Source: Paraspadella gotoi (Eukaryota; Chaetognatha). Taken from it: a stretch of DNA of 64,000 nt. Within the stretch, counting starts at the first letter, position 1; every line of letters starts with the position of its first letter. The position numbers and the translations under genes are program-made. Below, one piece after another: positions 11,892 to 23,168 of the stretch. A model generated the notes under the pieces. It saw only the letters and a program-made list of their open reading frames with translations, did no database searches and was not told the origin of the DNA. The stretch is from the NCBI GenBank assembly GCA_051294375.1, contig CM119264.1, positions 31,314,135 through 31,378,134 on the forward strand. The letters are read 5' to 3'.

Positions 11892-11914
11892 GTATCAAGA
11901 TGAACTCGGATTTT

Positions 11915-12005
11915 AAAAAACGTTCACACAGGTGATCAGACCTATGCTTACTTCTAATTAAAATAGGTTTTATTAAATTCGAAGATCGCAACATGAGAGA
12001 TCCCG
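11915..12005 (+). repeat. Left terminal inverted repeat of the 5-kb transposon
   Basis: The outer block is AAAAAACGTTCACACAGGTG and the inner block is CATGAGAGATCCCG. Both have inverted partners at 16869-16958. Confidence 0.75.
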
Positions 12006-12339
12006 GTCGATTTTATAAGCGGTCGAAAAATATGCAAATTAGCTGAAATCATCGGACGTTCGAATCGAACCGACTGGAATATTGACAAAGTTTTAATGTT
12101 TTAATAAGTCTGACTCATTGTTTTCTGATTAAATTCATTTAAGAAATGTGGTAAATCATAATAATTTTCTATTAATACTATATATACTACAATTTTATAC
12201 ATTGTAACATGATAAAAAAGACAATTTGTAAAGGATTAAGTTACATTTCTAAGATTTTTCCATAATAGAAACGGAAATTCTATGAACCATGATAAAACGA
12301 ATGTATTAATTTTAATTTAACTAATTACATACAATGAAA

Positions 12340-12880
12340 ATTAAAAATGCCTGCCTTTGGACGGCTACCAAACTTCTGGACTATTGAGCTTGGCAGGGGT
12401 TTAGGGTCGCTTGCCATCTGGATAGAACTAGTTTAATCTATAACTACTGCAGATGGCCGTTGTTATTAAGAGAACTAATTAGGCATTTAACTTTTAACTA
12501 CTTAGCGACCCCCATCACCATAAAAAGTACAGTAATCAATATTGAAAGCTGTATTTAGCAGTATTGACATAAAATGGAACTCTGTCATATTAAAACACCA
12601 GGATAAGTTCTTAAGACTTGATCACAGGCAGCTTATTGAAAAGGCCATGCAAGTCACTGTATCACAGGCTGCTCTCTCCATCATACTAAGCGCCATGCGA
12701 CCCCGAGGTAATACAAGCTGCTTTATCAAAAGCACCAGCATACATACTCTTATAATCACAGGCTGCATAAATAAATGCGCCTTAAATCTCCCCCGAGGTC
12801 GATCACAGGCTGCTTTCCGAGGAGCGCCATGACAGTAAAAAGTTACGGTGTTTCTTTTAATAAACAGGTAGTATAAAGAT
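12340..12880. other. 3' flank of the transposase gene with ATCACAGGCTGC repeats
   Basis: Four near-identical 12-mers, ATCACAGGCTGC (the first with CAGC), lie at 12621, 12661, 12755 and 12802. All are in the same orientation between the gene's stop codon and the left TIR. Related words (AATACAAGCTGCTTT, CCCCGAGGT) sit between them. Subterminal binding sites for the element's own transposase are one possible role. The plus-strand open frame at 12542-12832 across them is judged spurious. Confidence 0.5.
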
Positions 12881-12886
12881 AATTCT

Positions 12887-15800
12887 TTAAGAATGATTAA
12901 TGCCTTTTAATACAGCGTCCAAATCTTCATGATTGTTAACAATAAATATCAAGCTTCCATTAAGGCTACTTTCAGTTACAATGGGTGGAAATGGAATTAT
13001 ATTTTCATGATCAACCTCTATTCCGTTGTCCTCATCTGGAGGAAAAAACGCTACTCGATTTTCACCCATTCGTCCAGGAACTGGTTTGAAGAGGCTGATT
13101 TCAAGCTTCCTAGGTAAAACTTTATCGATCATGGCCAATACCCAAGTAATATTTGAATTATTATTCAAAGCAAAAGCTACGAATTCCGATGTGACATATT
13201 CCTTCTCACTTGGAATAGTAATTGGACTGTGAAATAAATCAGTTGTATCTGACAGCATTTTATTTTTTTCTTCATTGGTTGACTTTTGACTCTCGTTGTA
13301 CACGAAGGGAATACCAGCTGCTTCTACTGCCTTGTGAATCGCCCCACGTATTGTATCAGATGAAACGTCCGCAACTGCTAAAATATTTGAAAATAAAGAA
13401 ATTAAATTTTCAGCATACTGCATAGCAGATAGATCTTTATTGGTTGTTCGATCACGTATTCGAAAAACGACGTCGGTCTTTGCTTTTTTCGTCAATGATT
13501 CCCGAGCGTAACAAACTTCGGTTTTGAGAGATTTTTTCATTGCTGCTTCAGTTACGTTTTCACGTTTGCACCTGTCAAGAAAAGAAGTAACATCAGAGGG
13601 TTTTGAAAAAGGACCATTGTGCATCTTGCAATTTTCTAATAGGGCAAGTCTTTTTTTCTGATAGGCACAAGCCTTTCCTTTGAGAGCGGAAACCATATCC
13701 CTTTTTTTATCTTTCTGCTTTTTATCAAACTCATTTTGAAGGTCATTTATTTCAGATTTAAATTTTTTTGCGTCTCGAGCTGTCCCTGTCCCATAAACCA
13801 TTTTACCGCTGCTCTTAAGTACAATATGATTTGAAACTAATCTTATGCTGGAGGTTCGCAGTCGCGTCAGAAGTTGATCCACAAAACCAAATTGATTTTC
13901 CGACCGCATGTTCGTGACGGGTAATTTTTTTAAAGTTGATGTCGAAATTTTTGTGGAATCTGAAATGATAAAAAATATATACACAATTTAAAAAAAATAA
14001 AAATACAGGACTGCATATAACATTATCAACATCAACTCATGGCCCTAAAAACGTACCAGCAGTGATATCACTAGTTGAAGAGAATCCATATTCATTTCCT
14101 CTTTGACGCAAAAGAGTACTTGCGCAATGGTGACTGAACAGCCCAATAAGGTTTTGTACGACCTCTATATTTTCATCTTCAAGGTCATCGATCTCCGCCT
14201 GTAAAATATTTAGCCAACGTTTTTTAAAATGTTTTTTTTCCAGAACCTTTTCCTTATGCTTTTCCAAAGAAGGAATTGCGGATTGTTCAATATCAAGTGC
14301 TCTCTTTGCGATATCGTTGTGATTTTGTAACTCTTTAAAAAGAAGGGGAAAAGCATGAAGTAAGTCAACATGGTTTGAATTTGTTACCAAATGTATGAAG
14401 GGCTCAATAAGATGAATTCCCATAAGAGCGAGGGCGATGATAATGTTTTTTACCAATTGACATTCCATTATTGTCCTGACAAAAAGAATAAGATCGTTAC
14501 GGTAATCAACCCTTTCACATAAGTTCAAAACATCTTCCCAATGATAAATAACAACAATGGCTGCCTTTTCTAAGGCGCCAAATCGATGTGCTCTAAATGA
14601 AAACGAATCATTACATTTATTGCTCTCTTCTAAAAGCATAGAATCAAATTCCTGTTTTAGATTATAGGGTTTGTGCTGAAATTGAGGAGAAATGAGTTTA
14701 AGGATTGCAACAATACATGACTTCGAAACATTAGTAGAGTCATGACATTTAGCTGAACCATATAATTTTTCGGGACCAATAGTCTGCTCAATTCCTGATA
14801 TAACTTTTAGTTCAGTCTCGGTAAATCCTAACACAGTATGAAGAACGCATTTTAAATGAATTGGTTCGTAATCTGAAGAAAAGCGATTTTGTAAAACATT
14901 TATAAACTGGTTCATTTCACTAGCGCTATCTGTCATGTAGGCAGTTATTTTTTCAAAAAATGAAACAGCAGGAACCCCGGTAAAAATTGACATACGTTTG
15001 TAAATCAGTTCAAAAACATCTGCCACATCATCTTTTGTCTCAGAACTTAACTTTTGGATAGGAAGATTGGCATGCAGATTGTCTCCGATTGTCAATGGCG
15101 CCGTAAATATTTTTCCCGTCATCGGTCGTGTGGTCGAGTCCCCATGATGTGTAACAGGTTGATCTTTCACATCCAAATCCAGGATAAGCTGCCCAATTTG
15201 TTGTTCCGCCGCCAATGCATAATTCTCTCGCATTTGATTGAGTGCAGTTTCTGAAGGTAAGACAAAATTGTAAAAGTCTTCTGGAAGTGATTTACCTTCA
15301 GATTTAGCTTTTTCTTTTTCTCTTTTAGCATCTTCTTCAGTCAGCCAATTTACTCCTAGGATATGCTTGGCAAACAGTTTTGCAGCTTATATCGCTTGTC
15401 GGTTTGAAGCAGAACCATCTGCAATAAAGTTAACCAAAAAATCATAAACTTCATCACGAATGTTATGATATGAATCTCTAACTTGCAGAGTCTCATTTTT
15501 TACCAACGGTATTTCTCCATTTTCCTCTAATCGTCTTTTACGATTCCTTGTCAAAACAATCTTTTCATTTTCAGACCTTATAATAGATTTCTTATCTGAG
15601 GTGTCGTCAAGATCTCCAAGAGCCTCTTGAATTTCTTCTGTTGTTGCTGACGAAGAAGTTGCTTTTTCTTCTTCCCATTGACGTTGTCGGTTCTCAAGGC
15701 GCTGCTGTTTTTCCATTTTTGCCTTTTCCTTTTGAAGTTTGGCCTGGTTTTGACGAACCCAATTTCGGTCAACTCCGGCAACTGTCATCTTGAACTTGCG

Positions 15801-16289
15801 GGAGACCTGATCTTGATATAAAGCTTTCTCATCATCACCGTAAACAATCCCAGTGTTTTCTTCATATTTTGGAATATGCTTATCAGCTAGCTTAATATCA
15901 AAAACATTTGCAAACTCAGCCACTAATTGAGTCAAAGCTGTTTTATAAGAAGGTTTTTCAACTGTTTTTTTGCAATTTTTTTGTTTATGTATTTTAAAAT
16001 ACTGACCTAATAAAGTATCTATTTTACGGGCCACATTAACTAAAGATATAGATGGAATGTTACCTCTTTCCCAAATTTCAACGATCTCCTGAGAGATTTT
16101 CTTGATGGCTACATCTTTTTTTTTCTTACCAGTTTCCCCGCGCATGACATGAAGATAACGACCTATGACCTGCTCGTTAAGAGGAAGAATATTCTTATCA
16201 CAGGAAAACTCAGCAATTTCCACAACATTTGCTTCTCCAAGTTTGTGTGTCGTTTGTGCCTTCGTTGCATACATAAGTTTAGGAGGCAT
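12887..16289 (-). pseudogene. Transposase-like gene, two exons, one in-frame stop
   Basis: Exon 1 runs 16289-14057 and exon 2 runs 13959-12887. The 97-bp intron has donor GTACGT and acceptor TATCATTTCAG, and the join preserves phase (GCT G|AT TCC). The reading is about 1,100 codons long, broken once by TAA at 15387-15389 (codon 301); the frame is open again on both sides. I chose ATG 16287-16289 (MPPKLMYATK). An upstream in-frame ATG at 16364 precedes what looks like an acceptor (TTTATTTTTAAG), so a further 5' exon is possible. The N-terminal third is Lys/Glu-rich with a coiled-coil-like stretch (about residues 185-230). The middle has features of an RNase-H-fold transposase: Asp in GDSTT (about 384), Asp in TDSAS (about 454) and a CxxH (about 481-484), as in hAT-like and related superfamilies. 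I recall similar uncharacterised proteins in cnidarians, from memory only. The catalytic third acidic residue is not assigned. It is either recently inactivated or a miscalled base. Confidence 0.75.
15387..15389 (-). other. In-frame TAA interrupting the transposase-like frame
   Basis: The minus strand reads ...NRQAI-stop-AAKLFAKHILG..., and the frame then stays open for a further 51 codons to the methionine at 15233. A single substitution would restore the frame. No frameshift is needed elsewhere in the gene. Confidence 0.9.
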
Positions 16290-16868
16290 TTTGCCTTTAC
16301 GGACCACCAAAAATGAACAACCGCTTTCCTTAAAAATAAATAATTTGGCTAAGATTAACAGCATATCATTAGTTTATTTATTAAAAAAAATTACTAACCG
16401 TAAAATCTGGTAACGTAACGTAAACAAATTTTCGGAAAACAAACTGTGATTTCGTGGCCGCTGATATGAATTAAAAATATCTGAAAGGTAATAAGTCTGT
16501 TCCAAAAACAAATAGTTATTTATACAAGAGTTCGAAAAGTTTTTTGTACTGCAAGCTAGATAAAATAACAGAAATTAGAATTTTTTAAAAAATACTTGCC
16601 TTGACTGTCTTAAACTCGAAAACAATAACTCAAATCATACCAAAATGACAATCTAGCTAAATTTTAATTCAAATTTCAACTTTTTAACTAAATAACATTG
16701 AGATTATTCCCTAAAATCCACGGAAAACTAACACTTTCGCAATATTCGTTAGTTAAAATTATGTTGCCGTCGAAGAAAATCCTCCGAAATCGGCTCGATT
16801 CCGCTGTTCTTTTGTTCGACTGGACAAGCCTTAACATTGAAAGTATACAAATTGACCGTCACACTCGC
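16290..16868. promoter_or_regulatory. Upstream region of the transposase gene (5' flank)
   Basis: About 580 AT-rich bases lie between the chosen start codon and the right TIR. A possible minus-strand donor (ACG|GTTAGT near 16400) upstream of the possible acceptor near 16332 hints at a non-coding or short coding first exon. No core promoter element can be singled out. Confidence 0.3.
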
Positions 16869-16958
16869 GGGATCTCTCATGCTCGACGCATTAAAATTAA
16901 ATATTTTTATTTTAAAATTATTATTTTATAAGTCTGATCACGTGTGCGAACGTTTTTT
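16869..16958 (-). repeat. Right terminal inverted repeat of the 5-kb transposon
   Basis: Reverse complement of the left end: CGGGATCTCTCATG at 16869-16882, then GTCTGATCACGTGTGCGAAC and GTTTTTT out to 16958. The A/T-rich middle is diverged from the left TIR. Confidence 0.75.
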
Positions 16959-16998
16959 GAGAAATTCGAAGTATGTATATTATCATCTTTTGGGACTA

Positions 16999-17155
16999 AT
17001 CTTGGAAAATAAGATCTGAGAAATTTAGGATTTTTAACTATGAAAAACAAAGGTTAAAGCTTGGATCATAGAAATTATAGACTTGAACCTTGAAAAATAA
17101 TATTTGCACCTAAGAAAAAATATTTGCAGCTAAGAAAAAATATTTGCACCTTAGC
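16999..17155 (+). repeat. 157-bp direct repeat, right copy
   Basis: Same sequence and length as 11645-11801. Here it continues without a gap into an AATTAAAGATTTGTTT tandem array, so this copy shows the native right-hand flank. Confidence 0.9.
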
Positions 17156-17440
17156 AATTAAAGATTTGTTTCCTAAAAATTAAAGATTTGGTTCTTGAAA
17201 TTAATGATTTATTTATTAAAAATTAAAGATTTTTTTTAGAAATTAAAGATTAAAAATGTTTCTTAGAAATTAAAGTTTGCTTTTTAGAAATTAAAGATCT
17301 GTTTCTTAGAAATTAAAGATTTGTTTCTAAGAAATTAAAGATTTGTTTCTGAGGAATTAAAGATTTGTTTCGTAAAATTAAAGATTTGTTTATTAGAAAT
17401 TAGAAATTTGTTTTTTAGAAATTAAAAAATTTTCCCTTAA
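17150..17440. repeat. Degenerate 21-22 bp tandem array (TTAGAAATTAAAGATTTGTTTC)
   Basis: About twelve diverged units of the type TTAGAAATTAAAGATTTGTT follow one another. Related words (AAAATAAGATTTGCATCTTG) occur at 11120-11170 and 11630-11660, left of the transposon, so the element sits inside a once-continuous repeat field. Confidence 0.8.
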
Positions 17441-17721
17441 GAAAAAAAAATAGAATCTTTCCTAATTGTAATTCGAGTCGTTGGATTTCTTTTCTGTTCA
17501 CCGATCGAGAAGGAATAATGTGAAGCTATACTTGTGATTGTGAAGCTTGACTTGTGATCGATTGAGAAATTGTGATTCTTGCTAAATAAAGGTCCTTCTA
17601 AGAAAATAGTTAGGATATTTAAAGTACTATTTTATATTAAATATACAATATTGGCAAGATTATAATATTTTTGAATAAAAAAAAATCGGATATGTGGATC
17701 CCCAACTATTTACTCGTCTGT

Positions 17722-17836
17722 GAGCCATGGAACGGGTCCTGGGCTTGGAACCAGGCTCGAGAGTGCTCAACGCTCAACGCTCTTCAAGGTGGTTTAAGGC
17801 CGTCCTCACGTTCCTTAATGAGCCACAGGGTCACTT
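17722..17836 (-). mobile_element. tRNA-derived SINE, copy 1 (internally deleted)
   Basis: Read on the minus strand, it starts GTGACCCTGTGGCTCATTAA and then jumps to the body (CGTGAGGACGGCC ... GGTTCCAAGCCCAGGACCCG). The segment with the promoter B box found in the copies at 18925 and 35270 is missing, so this copy should be transcriptionally dead. Confidence 0.7.
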
Positions 17837-17924
17837 AAATGGATCTGATATTTCTATTCGGGGCGAACCTCCGCAACGCCTTCTGCAGATACACCGCGAT
17901 TGGGTTAAAGCGAATCGGAGAAGA

Positions 17925-18099
17925 AAAAGAAGATAACTTAAAAGAGGCGAGGGATGAAAGGAAGAGGAGGAGGAGGAAGAGGAGGCAGAAGAGAGAAGGA
18001 GGAAGAGAAGGAGGAGGAGGAGGAAGAGGAGGAGGAGTCGTAGTGTCGAAAGGTAAAGACTTATCATATTTCTTTGCTACTCGAATTTCGATGAAAGGA

Positions 18100-18174
<75 letters not shown>

Positions 18175-18175
18175 G
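17925..18175 (+). repeat. Purine tract and (GA)n microsatellite
   Basis: A G/A-only stretch (GGAGGAGGAGGAAGAGG type, about 17940-18035) is followed by (GA)n at about 18103-18172. Open frames across it encode only Arg/Gly/Glu low-complexity sequence. Confidence 0.9.
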
Positions 18176-18179
18176 CAAA

Positions 18180-18880
18180 TGGTTTTTCCTTTCAATTGAT
18201 CGCCTCCTCCTCTCTCGTCGCGAAAGAAAAAAATCTTTTAGGCCTAAAAAGGAAAAAAAAAGGAAAAAAAGGGAAAAAAAAGGAGAAAAAAATATGTAAA
18301 AAAAGAAAGAAATAAAAAGAAAAAAAAGATATTTTGAATTCGAATGCAACTTTTTTCTTTCAATGAGAATAAAATCGCGAAATTCTGTGATTTGGATGCG
18401 AAAAAAAGTTTTTTTCTTTTTTTCTTTTTTCTTTTTTCGTTTCTCGAAACTTTGAGGCCGCAAATCGACGGAAAAGAACGAACGAATGAACGAACGAACG
18501 AATGAATAAATGAATGAATTAACAAAATTACGGTTAAATAAATGAACGAATGGCTTGATGAATAAAGAATTGAAATTATAAAGTATTACATGATTGGATA
18601 GTATCAATATAAAATATAATAAATGAATAGTCAAAAATGAGTTTAAAATGAATTAATTACATGTTGATTCTTGTTGAATTAACGCATTAATGAGAAAATT
18701 TTCAAATCGATTTGGTTAATGAATAAATTCATATATGAATGAATGAATGAAAAAATTAATCAATGAATCAAAGAATCACTTAAGAAATGTATGTTTATTT
18801 AAATTTGCGCTTGGGTGAATCAATGAGAAATTTAAACAAAGAAAAATTCAATGAGTGAGTGAATTACCGCGAAACACGTA
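18180..18880. other. A-rich DNA with GAATGAA-type repeats; no gene
   Basis: A-rich runs, then degenerate (GAATGAAC/GAATGAAT)n words around 18470-18560 and 18735-18780. No coding frame is supported. Confidence 0.5.
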
Positions 18881-18924
18881 ATAACACGTTGCCCAGTCGC
18901 TCCCTGCATACAAATAGCTATGCC

Positions 18925-19135
18925 CCATTTAGTAAAGCCTTCAGCTCATGACCACTAGGTACCGGGTTCGTTTCCAACCTGGAGCCTACCCTTTTGGCCA
19001 ACGTTAGACTGCAGTAAACCCCCTTAGGGGCGAGGTAAACCCTCAAACCAGGTTCCAAGCCCGGGACCCGTTCCTTGGCTGCCAGAGGGAGTTCAAGTAG
19101 TTAGGGATAGTTATCGCCTTATCTACAAGTCTCAC
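18925..19135 (+). mobile_element. tRNA-derived SINE, copy 2
   Basis: The head reads AGTAAAGCCTTCAGCTCATG ... TACCGGGTTCGTTTCC, with a B-box-like GGTTCGTTTCC. The body reads GAGGTAAACCCTCAAACCAG ... CCCGGGACCCGTTCCTTGGC, then CTGCCAGAGGGAGTT. It matches the minus-strand copy at 35270-35452 along its length. The sequence after it (19148-19205) also resembles 39050-39105, suggesting a shared 3' tail region. Confidence 0.75.
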
Positions 19136-19199
19136 CGTTATTATGATGGCCTCATTTTCCCTAAGCGGCCCATTTCATCTTAAATTCAGAATTAGGTTT

Positions 19200-19704
19200 A
19201 GGTTTGGCTTAGTGATTGTTATGATTACATATTAAAGTTAGTGTACAAATAAAGATACTTTATTTATGAAAAACTACGATTTAATTATTTTAGAGATGAA
19301 ACGAAAAATTCGTTGGAATAGCAATTTTATTTTAGGGTTAGCAATTTTATAAAAAAGAAAGTCAAAATACAATGATTTAATTATTGAAAAAACGGACATG
19401 TTTCGGTACTTATTCAAACCTTCATTCAAAATTGAAAAAAGGGTGATGATTAAAGAACGAAAAAGAGAGGCTTTTGGAAAACAAGAAGATTGGTGCCTCA
19501 AAAATGACAGAGGATAACATAAAGAGAAAAAAGTTTGAATCTCAATGAGAAAAAACTTCAAAAGAAAATAAAGTTGAAACATTTGAAGAAGATTTTGATT
19601 GAGAAAAAGTTTGTAAGAAAAAATATTGGTTATTGGTGGAGTGGATAGAAGGTAGGAGTGGCAGGCTGGGGGTGATGGATGGCAAAAATGATGGCGGAAG
19701 TGAT
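19200..19704. other. A-rich intergenic DNA; nothing identified
   Basis: A-rich sequence with many AAAAAG runs. The 102-codon minus-strand frame (19274-19582) is Phe/Leu-rich because it translates A-rich DNA, and it shows no motif. Confidence 0.4.
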
Positions 19705-19728
19705 NNNNNNNNNNNNNNNNNNNNNNNN
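19705..19728. other. Assembly gap (24 N)
   Basis: Run of N inside a GATGG-rich low-complexity stretch. Confidence 0.99.
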
Positions 19729-19979
19729 AAAAATTAAAAGTGAATTAAATTTTATTGAAAGATGATAAGTTTGGCTATCTGTTTAGGAGCAGTGATTTTT
19801 TAAAATAAAGTAATCTACCGCAAGACTAAGACTAATCCTTTTTCTTCTAATTTGATTACAAAATTCTTTGAAAAGTACCTTACTATAAAATTTTAATCAA
19901 AACTATTCTCTAAAATACCTCACTATGAAAATGTTAATCACAATTCAAAATTTGCTAATAACAATTTTTTTGTAAAGAT

Positions 19980-20110
19980 ACCTCTCTATGAAAATACACC
20001 TCTTTATATTCATTTTTTAAAATTCTTCATTCGCAAATTTGTCTTAAACACCTCTCTATAAACTTCTCTTTCAATTTGTCTTAAACACCTCTCTATAAAC
20101 TTCTCTTTCA
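19980..20110 (+). repeat. Tandem CACCTCTCTATAAACTTCTC units
   Basis: The phrase AACACCTCTCTATAAACTTC occurs twice in tandem (about 20048 and 20084, period about 36 bp). Diverged relatives (ATACCTCTCTATGAAAAT and CCTCACTATGAAAATG) extend upstream to about 19915. Confidence 0.7.
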
Positions 20111-20227
20111 ATCTTCCATCCTTAAACTCCTTTTCTCTGCCTCAAATTTTCCGCTCAACTGATTCAACAACAAAGCAAAGATTTTCAAATTCACGCGAGG
20201 CGACGGCTTTCATGTCACCTGCGATCA

Positions 20228-20901
<674 letters not shown>

Positions 20902-21249
20902 CCAGTGACAATAAGTCTCTTTTCCCTCAAAAAATAACATTTTTATTACATCATTTTCACCTCCAATCATATTTTATTTTACATAAAAAAAGTAGCGATC
21001 TTTTCCACTAGAAGTATGGATGAAAAAGTATGGATTTTGCGTGTGGTTGGACACACGTGGCTCTGTTTGTGACTTGCACTCAAACGAACTTTGCCTCATG
21101 GAGATTTCTTTCTTTGTCGTCTTCTTTTCTGAGAACTTGGATAAAGAGTTTGCAGTAGGGTCTAGGGAGAATAACAAGAACTGTAATTCAAATGTGTTGC
21201 GCCGCAGTGATTGCCTTATCACGTGTATTTCTCGTGATATTACATGACG

Positions 21250-21300
21250 TGATATGGCATAATGTGACATGACATGACATGACATGACTACATGACTACA
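21250..21300 (+). repeat. (ATGAC)n short tandem repeat
   Basis: About five ATGAC units followed by TACATGACTACA. Confidence 0.85.
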
Positions 21301-21810
21301 ATAACTTTCTTAGCCCGTGTATTTCTTACTCGCGATGAATCGGAATTTTGTTTATATTTTATATATTTGTGGCCACCTAGAAGTGTGGCCACCTAGAAGA
21401 AACCTTTGTTCTCAATCATTGCCCCTCAAGAGGTCGCCCCGATTGTTCCCTTTTGTTCTCTGACCCTTTTCTTTAATTCAAATCTTAACTGAAGATTTTA
21501 TACTGATTTCAGCTTTTGATTGATCAACTGGATTTTTACCCCGTTTTGTCTCACTTGATAATAAATGTTTTATTACAACATTAAACACTTCTTGCTTTTA
21601 TCAAAAATCTCTACAATGTAAATAAATACATTTGGAAGACTTGAATTAATCAATGAATCAGTTAGTCACGTGACTCACCTTTCCTGCTGCCAACAAGTGG
21701 ACATTAGAACTGTGTCACGAATTTGTCACGTCACGTCTCACGTTGTGGTGAATCCGGGCCGTGCCACACATTCTTTATATTCTTTATAGTTTTAGGATAT
21801 CCTGAAGGCG
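21300..21810. other. Intergenic DNA; nothing identified
   Basis: AT-rich sequence with a short GTCACGTCACGTCTCACGTT stretch (about 21727-21746). No frame or RNA gene is recognised. Confidence 0.4.
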
Positions 21811-21973
21811 GTGCGATTAGTCCCTTAGATTTGATGTTTTTTTTACAACTGACTATATGCAAGTTATGAGAATTTTTATCTTAAGTGGGACAGACCGTCG
21901 GACAGACATACCGACCGACAGACCGACCAAAAAGTGACTTATAAAGTTGATCCGCGAGTACTCGCGGCGCAAC
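21810..21973 (-). mobile_element. Hairpin-headed repeat, variant family
   Basis: On the minus strand the head is a near-palindrome (21946-21973) with core CCGCGAGTACTCGCGG. Next come TTTATAAGTCACTTTTTGGT, a (GGTC/GTCT)n stretch, GTCCCACTTAAGAT and GCAAGTTATGAG-type sequence (given as read on the plus strand near 21861). The order of parts matches the GATCTGC family, but the hairpin arms are different. A truncated relative lies at about 30497-30590 in the opposite orientation. Confidence 0.5.
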
Positions 21974-21999
21974 TAAAAACATTTTTTTATATAAAATTC

Positions 22000-22895
22000 T
22001 TTTCAGCTGTGACAGTGTATGCATAGAGATAGAGAGAGAGAACCGATTGACATTAAATTGAGAAAGTTAGAACTCGTCCAATTCAGAAAAAAAAAGGTGG
22101 GTGTAAAATAAAATGATTCCTTCATTATAACCGAACGTATTTCAGGTTACAAAAAAGGGAAATACATTTGAATTCTCATTGCATGATTCATAAACTCTTT
22201 AGTAATTAAATCAAGTATAACCAGACGAAAGAGAAATTAAAAGTTAATTAAAACTGTTATGTGTAATTGTGTATGCGAGCTGATTTTGAAACTCAACGAA
22301 ACATAAGATTCTGTCAAAAAAAATCACTTTGAAGTATTTATTGTATTCTCAGTTTCGTATTTTAAAGAATTGTCTTTTAAATCATCAAAACTATAATAAG
22401 TAATAAGAGAATCCCTTTCAAAAAAAAAGTTTTTTTCTTTTTCATACAAAAAACCCAACAACTACTTATTCCAATGTTCACGTCAGAACCAGGACTATTT
22501 AATACGTTGTTTCAAATTCAAAGCAATAAATTATCCTATTTTCCCGTCAATATAATTTGTTATTTAATTATCCGGGTTTATTCTGCTGCAGACACAAACA
22601 AACTCTGAGTAAAATGATCTTTTCGATCGAAGGTTAAACTAAAAACCTGTTCTTTATTGTTTAGTTTCGGTTCGTGTCAACAAAATTCGGTCATCGGTTC
22701 AAAGAAAAATTAAAATTCTTTGCATACAACGGATATTTTGGGTTTTTTTAGTTTTCGGTCTATTATTGTATAAATTACATTTTCATTTATCGGCATTGTT
22801 TTGCAGTTAATTTTCAAATTTCATAGATTTTTAATTTTTTAAAATTTTTTAAAATCTGTTTTGCTAACTTCAACTTTCCCAACTTTTTTGTGCTT
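22000..22895. other. AT-rich upstream region of the patatin gene
   Basis: AT-rich sequence without repeats of note or open frames. It may hold the promoter of the gene at 23169, but no core element is identifiable. Confidence 0.35.
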
Positions 22896-22903
22896 TTGTC
22901 TCA

Positions 22904-22996
<93 letters not shown>
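22904..22996 (+). repeat. (CT)n microsatellite upstream of the patatin gene
   Basis: An uninterrupted CT array of about 92 bp, ending about 170 bp before the start codon at 23169. In promoters such arrays can bind GAGA-type factors, but no such role can be shown here. Confidence 0.97.
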
Positions 22997-22999
<3 letters not shown>

Positions 23000-23168
23000 T
23001 AAATTTTAATTGTCTTATTGCTCCGTAATTCACAATCGCACAGTTCGAAACCTGTCTGAAATTGAATACATGGTTTATCATTCGCGAAATAAAATAACGT
23101 TTTTCCTATTTTTGCATTTATTCATAGTATTTCAAAATATTAAACTAAAGAAAAAGAAAGAAAGAAAA

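Larger units (their letters stand above)
11915..16958 (-). mobile_element. TIR DNA transposon, about 5.0 kb, carrying a transposase-like gene
   Basis: The two outer ends are imperfect inverted repeats. AAAAAACGTTC-CACA-GTGATCAGAC at 11915-11941 pairs with the reverse complement at 16931-16958. A second block, CATGAGAGATCCCG, at 11992-12005 pairs with its reverse complement at 16869-16882. The spacing between the two blocks is nearly the same at both ends (77 and 76 bp), so the TIR is about 90 bp with a poorly conserved middle. The single gene inside is on the minus strand. A weaker match may extend outward to about 11897 and 16972. I could not define a target-site duplication because of N gaps and the 157-bp flanking repeat. 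The superfamily is not assigned. Confidence 0.75.

Noticed and set aside
12542-12832. 96-codon plus-strand frame in the transposon 3' region
   Set aside because: It runs across the ATCACAGGCTGC repeats antisense to the transposase gene, with no protein-like features.
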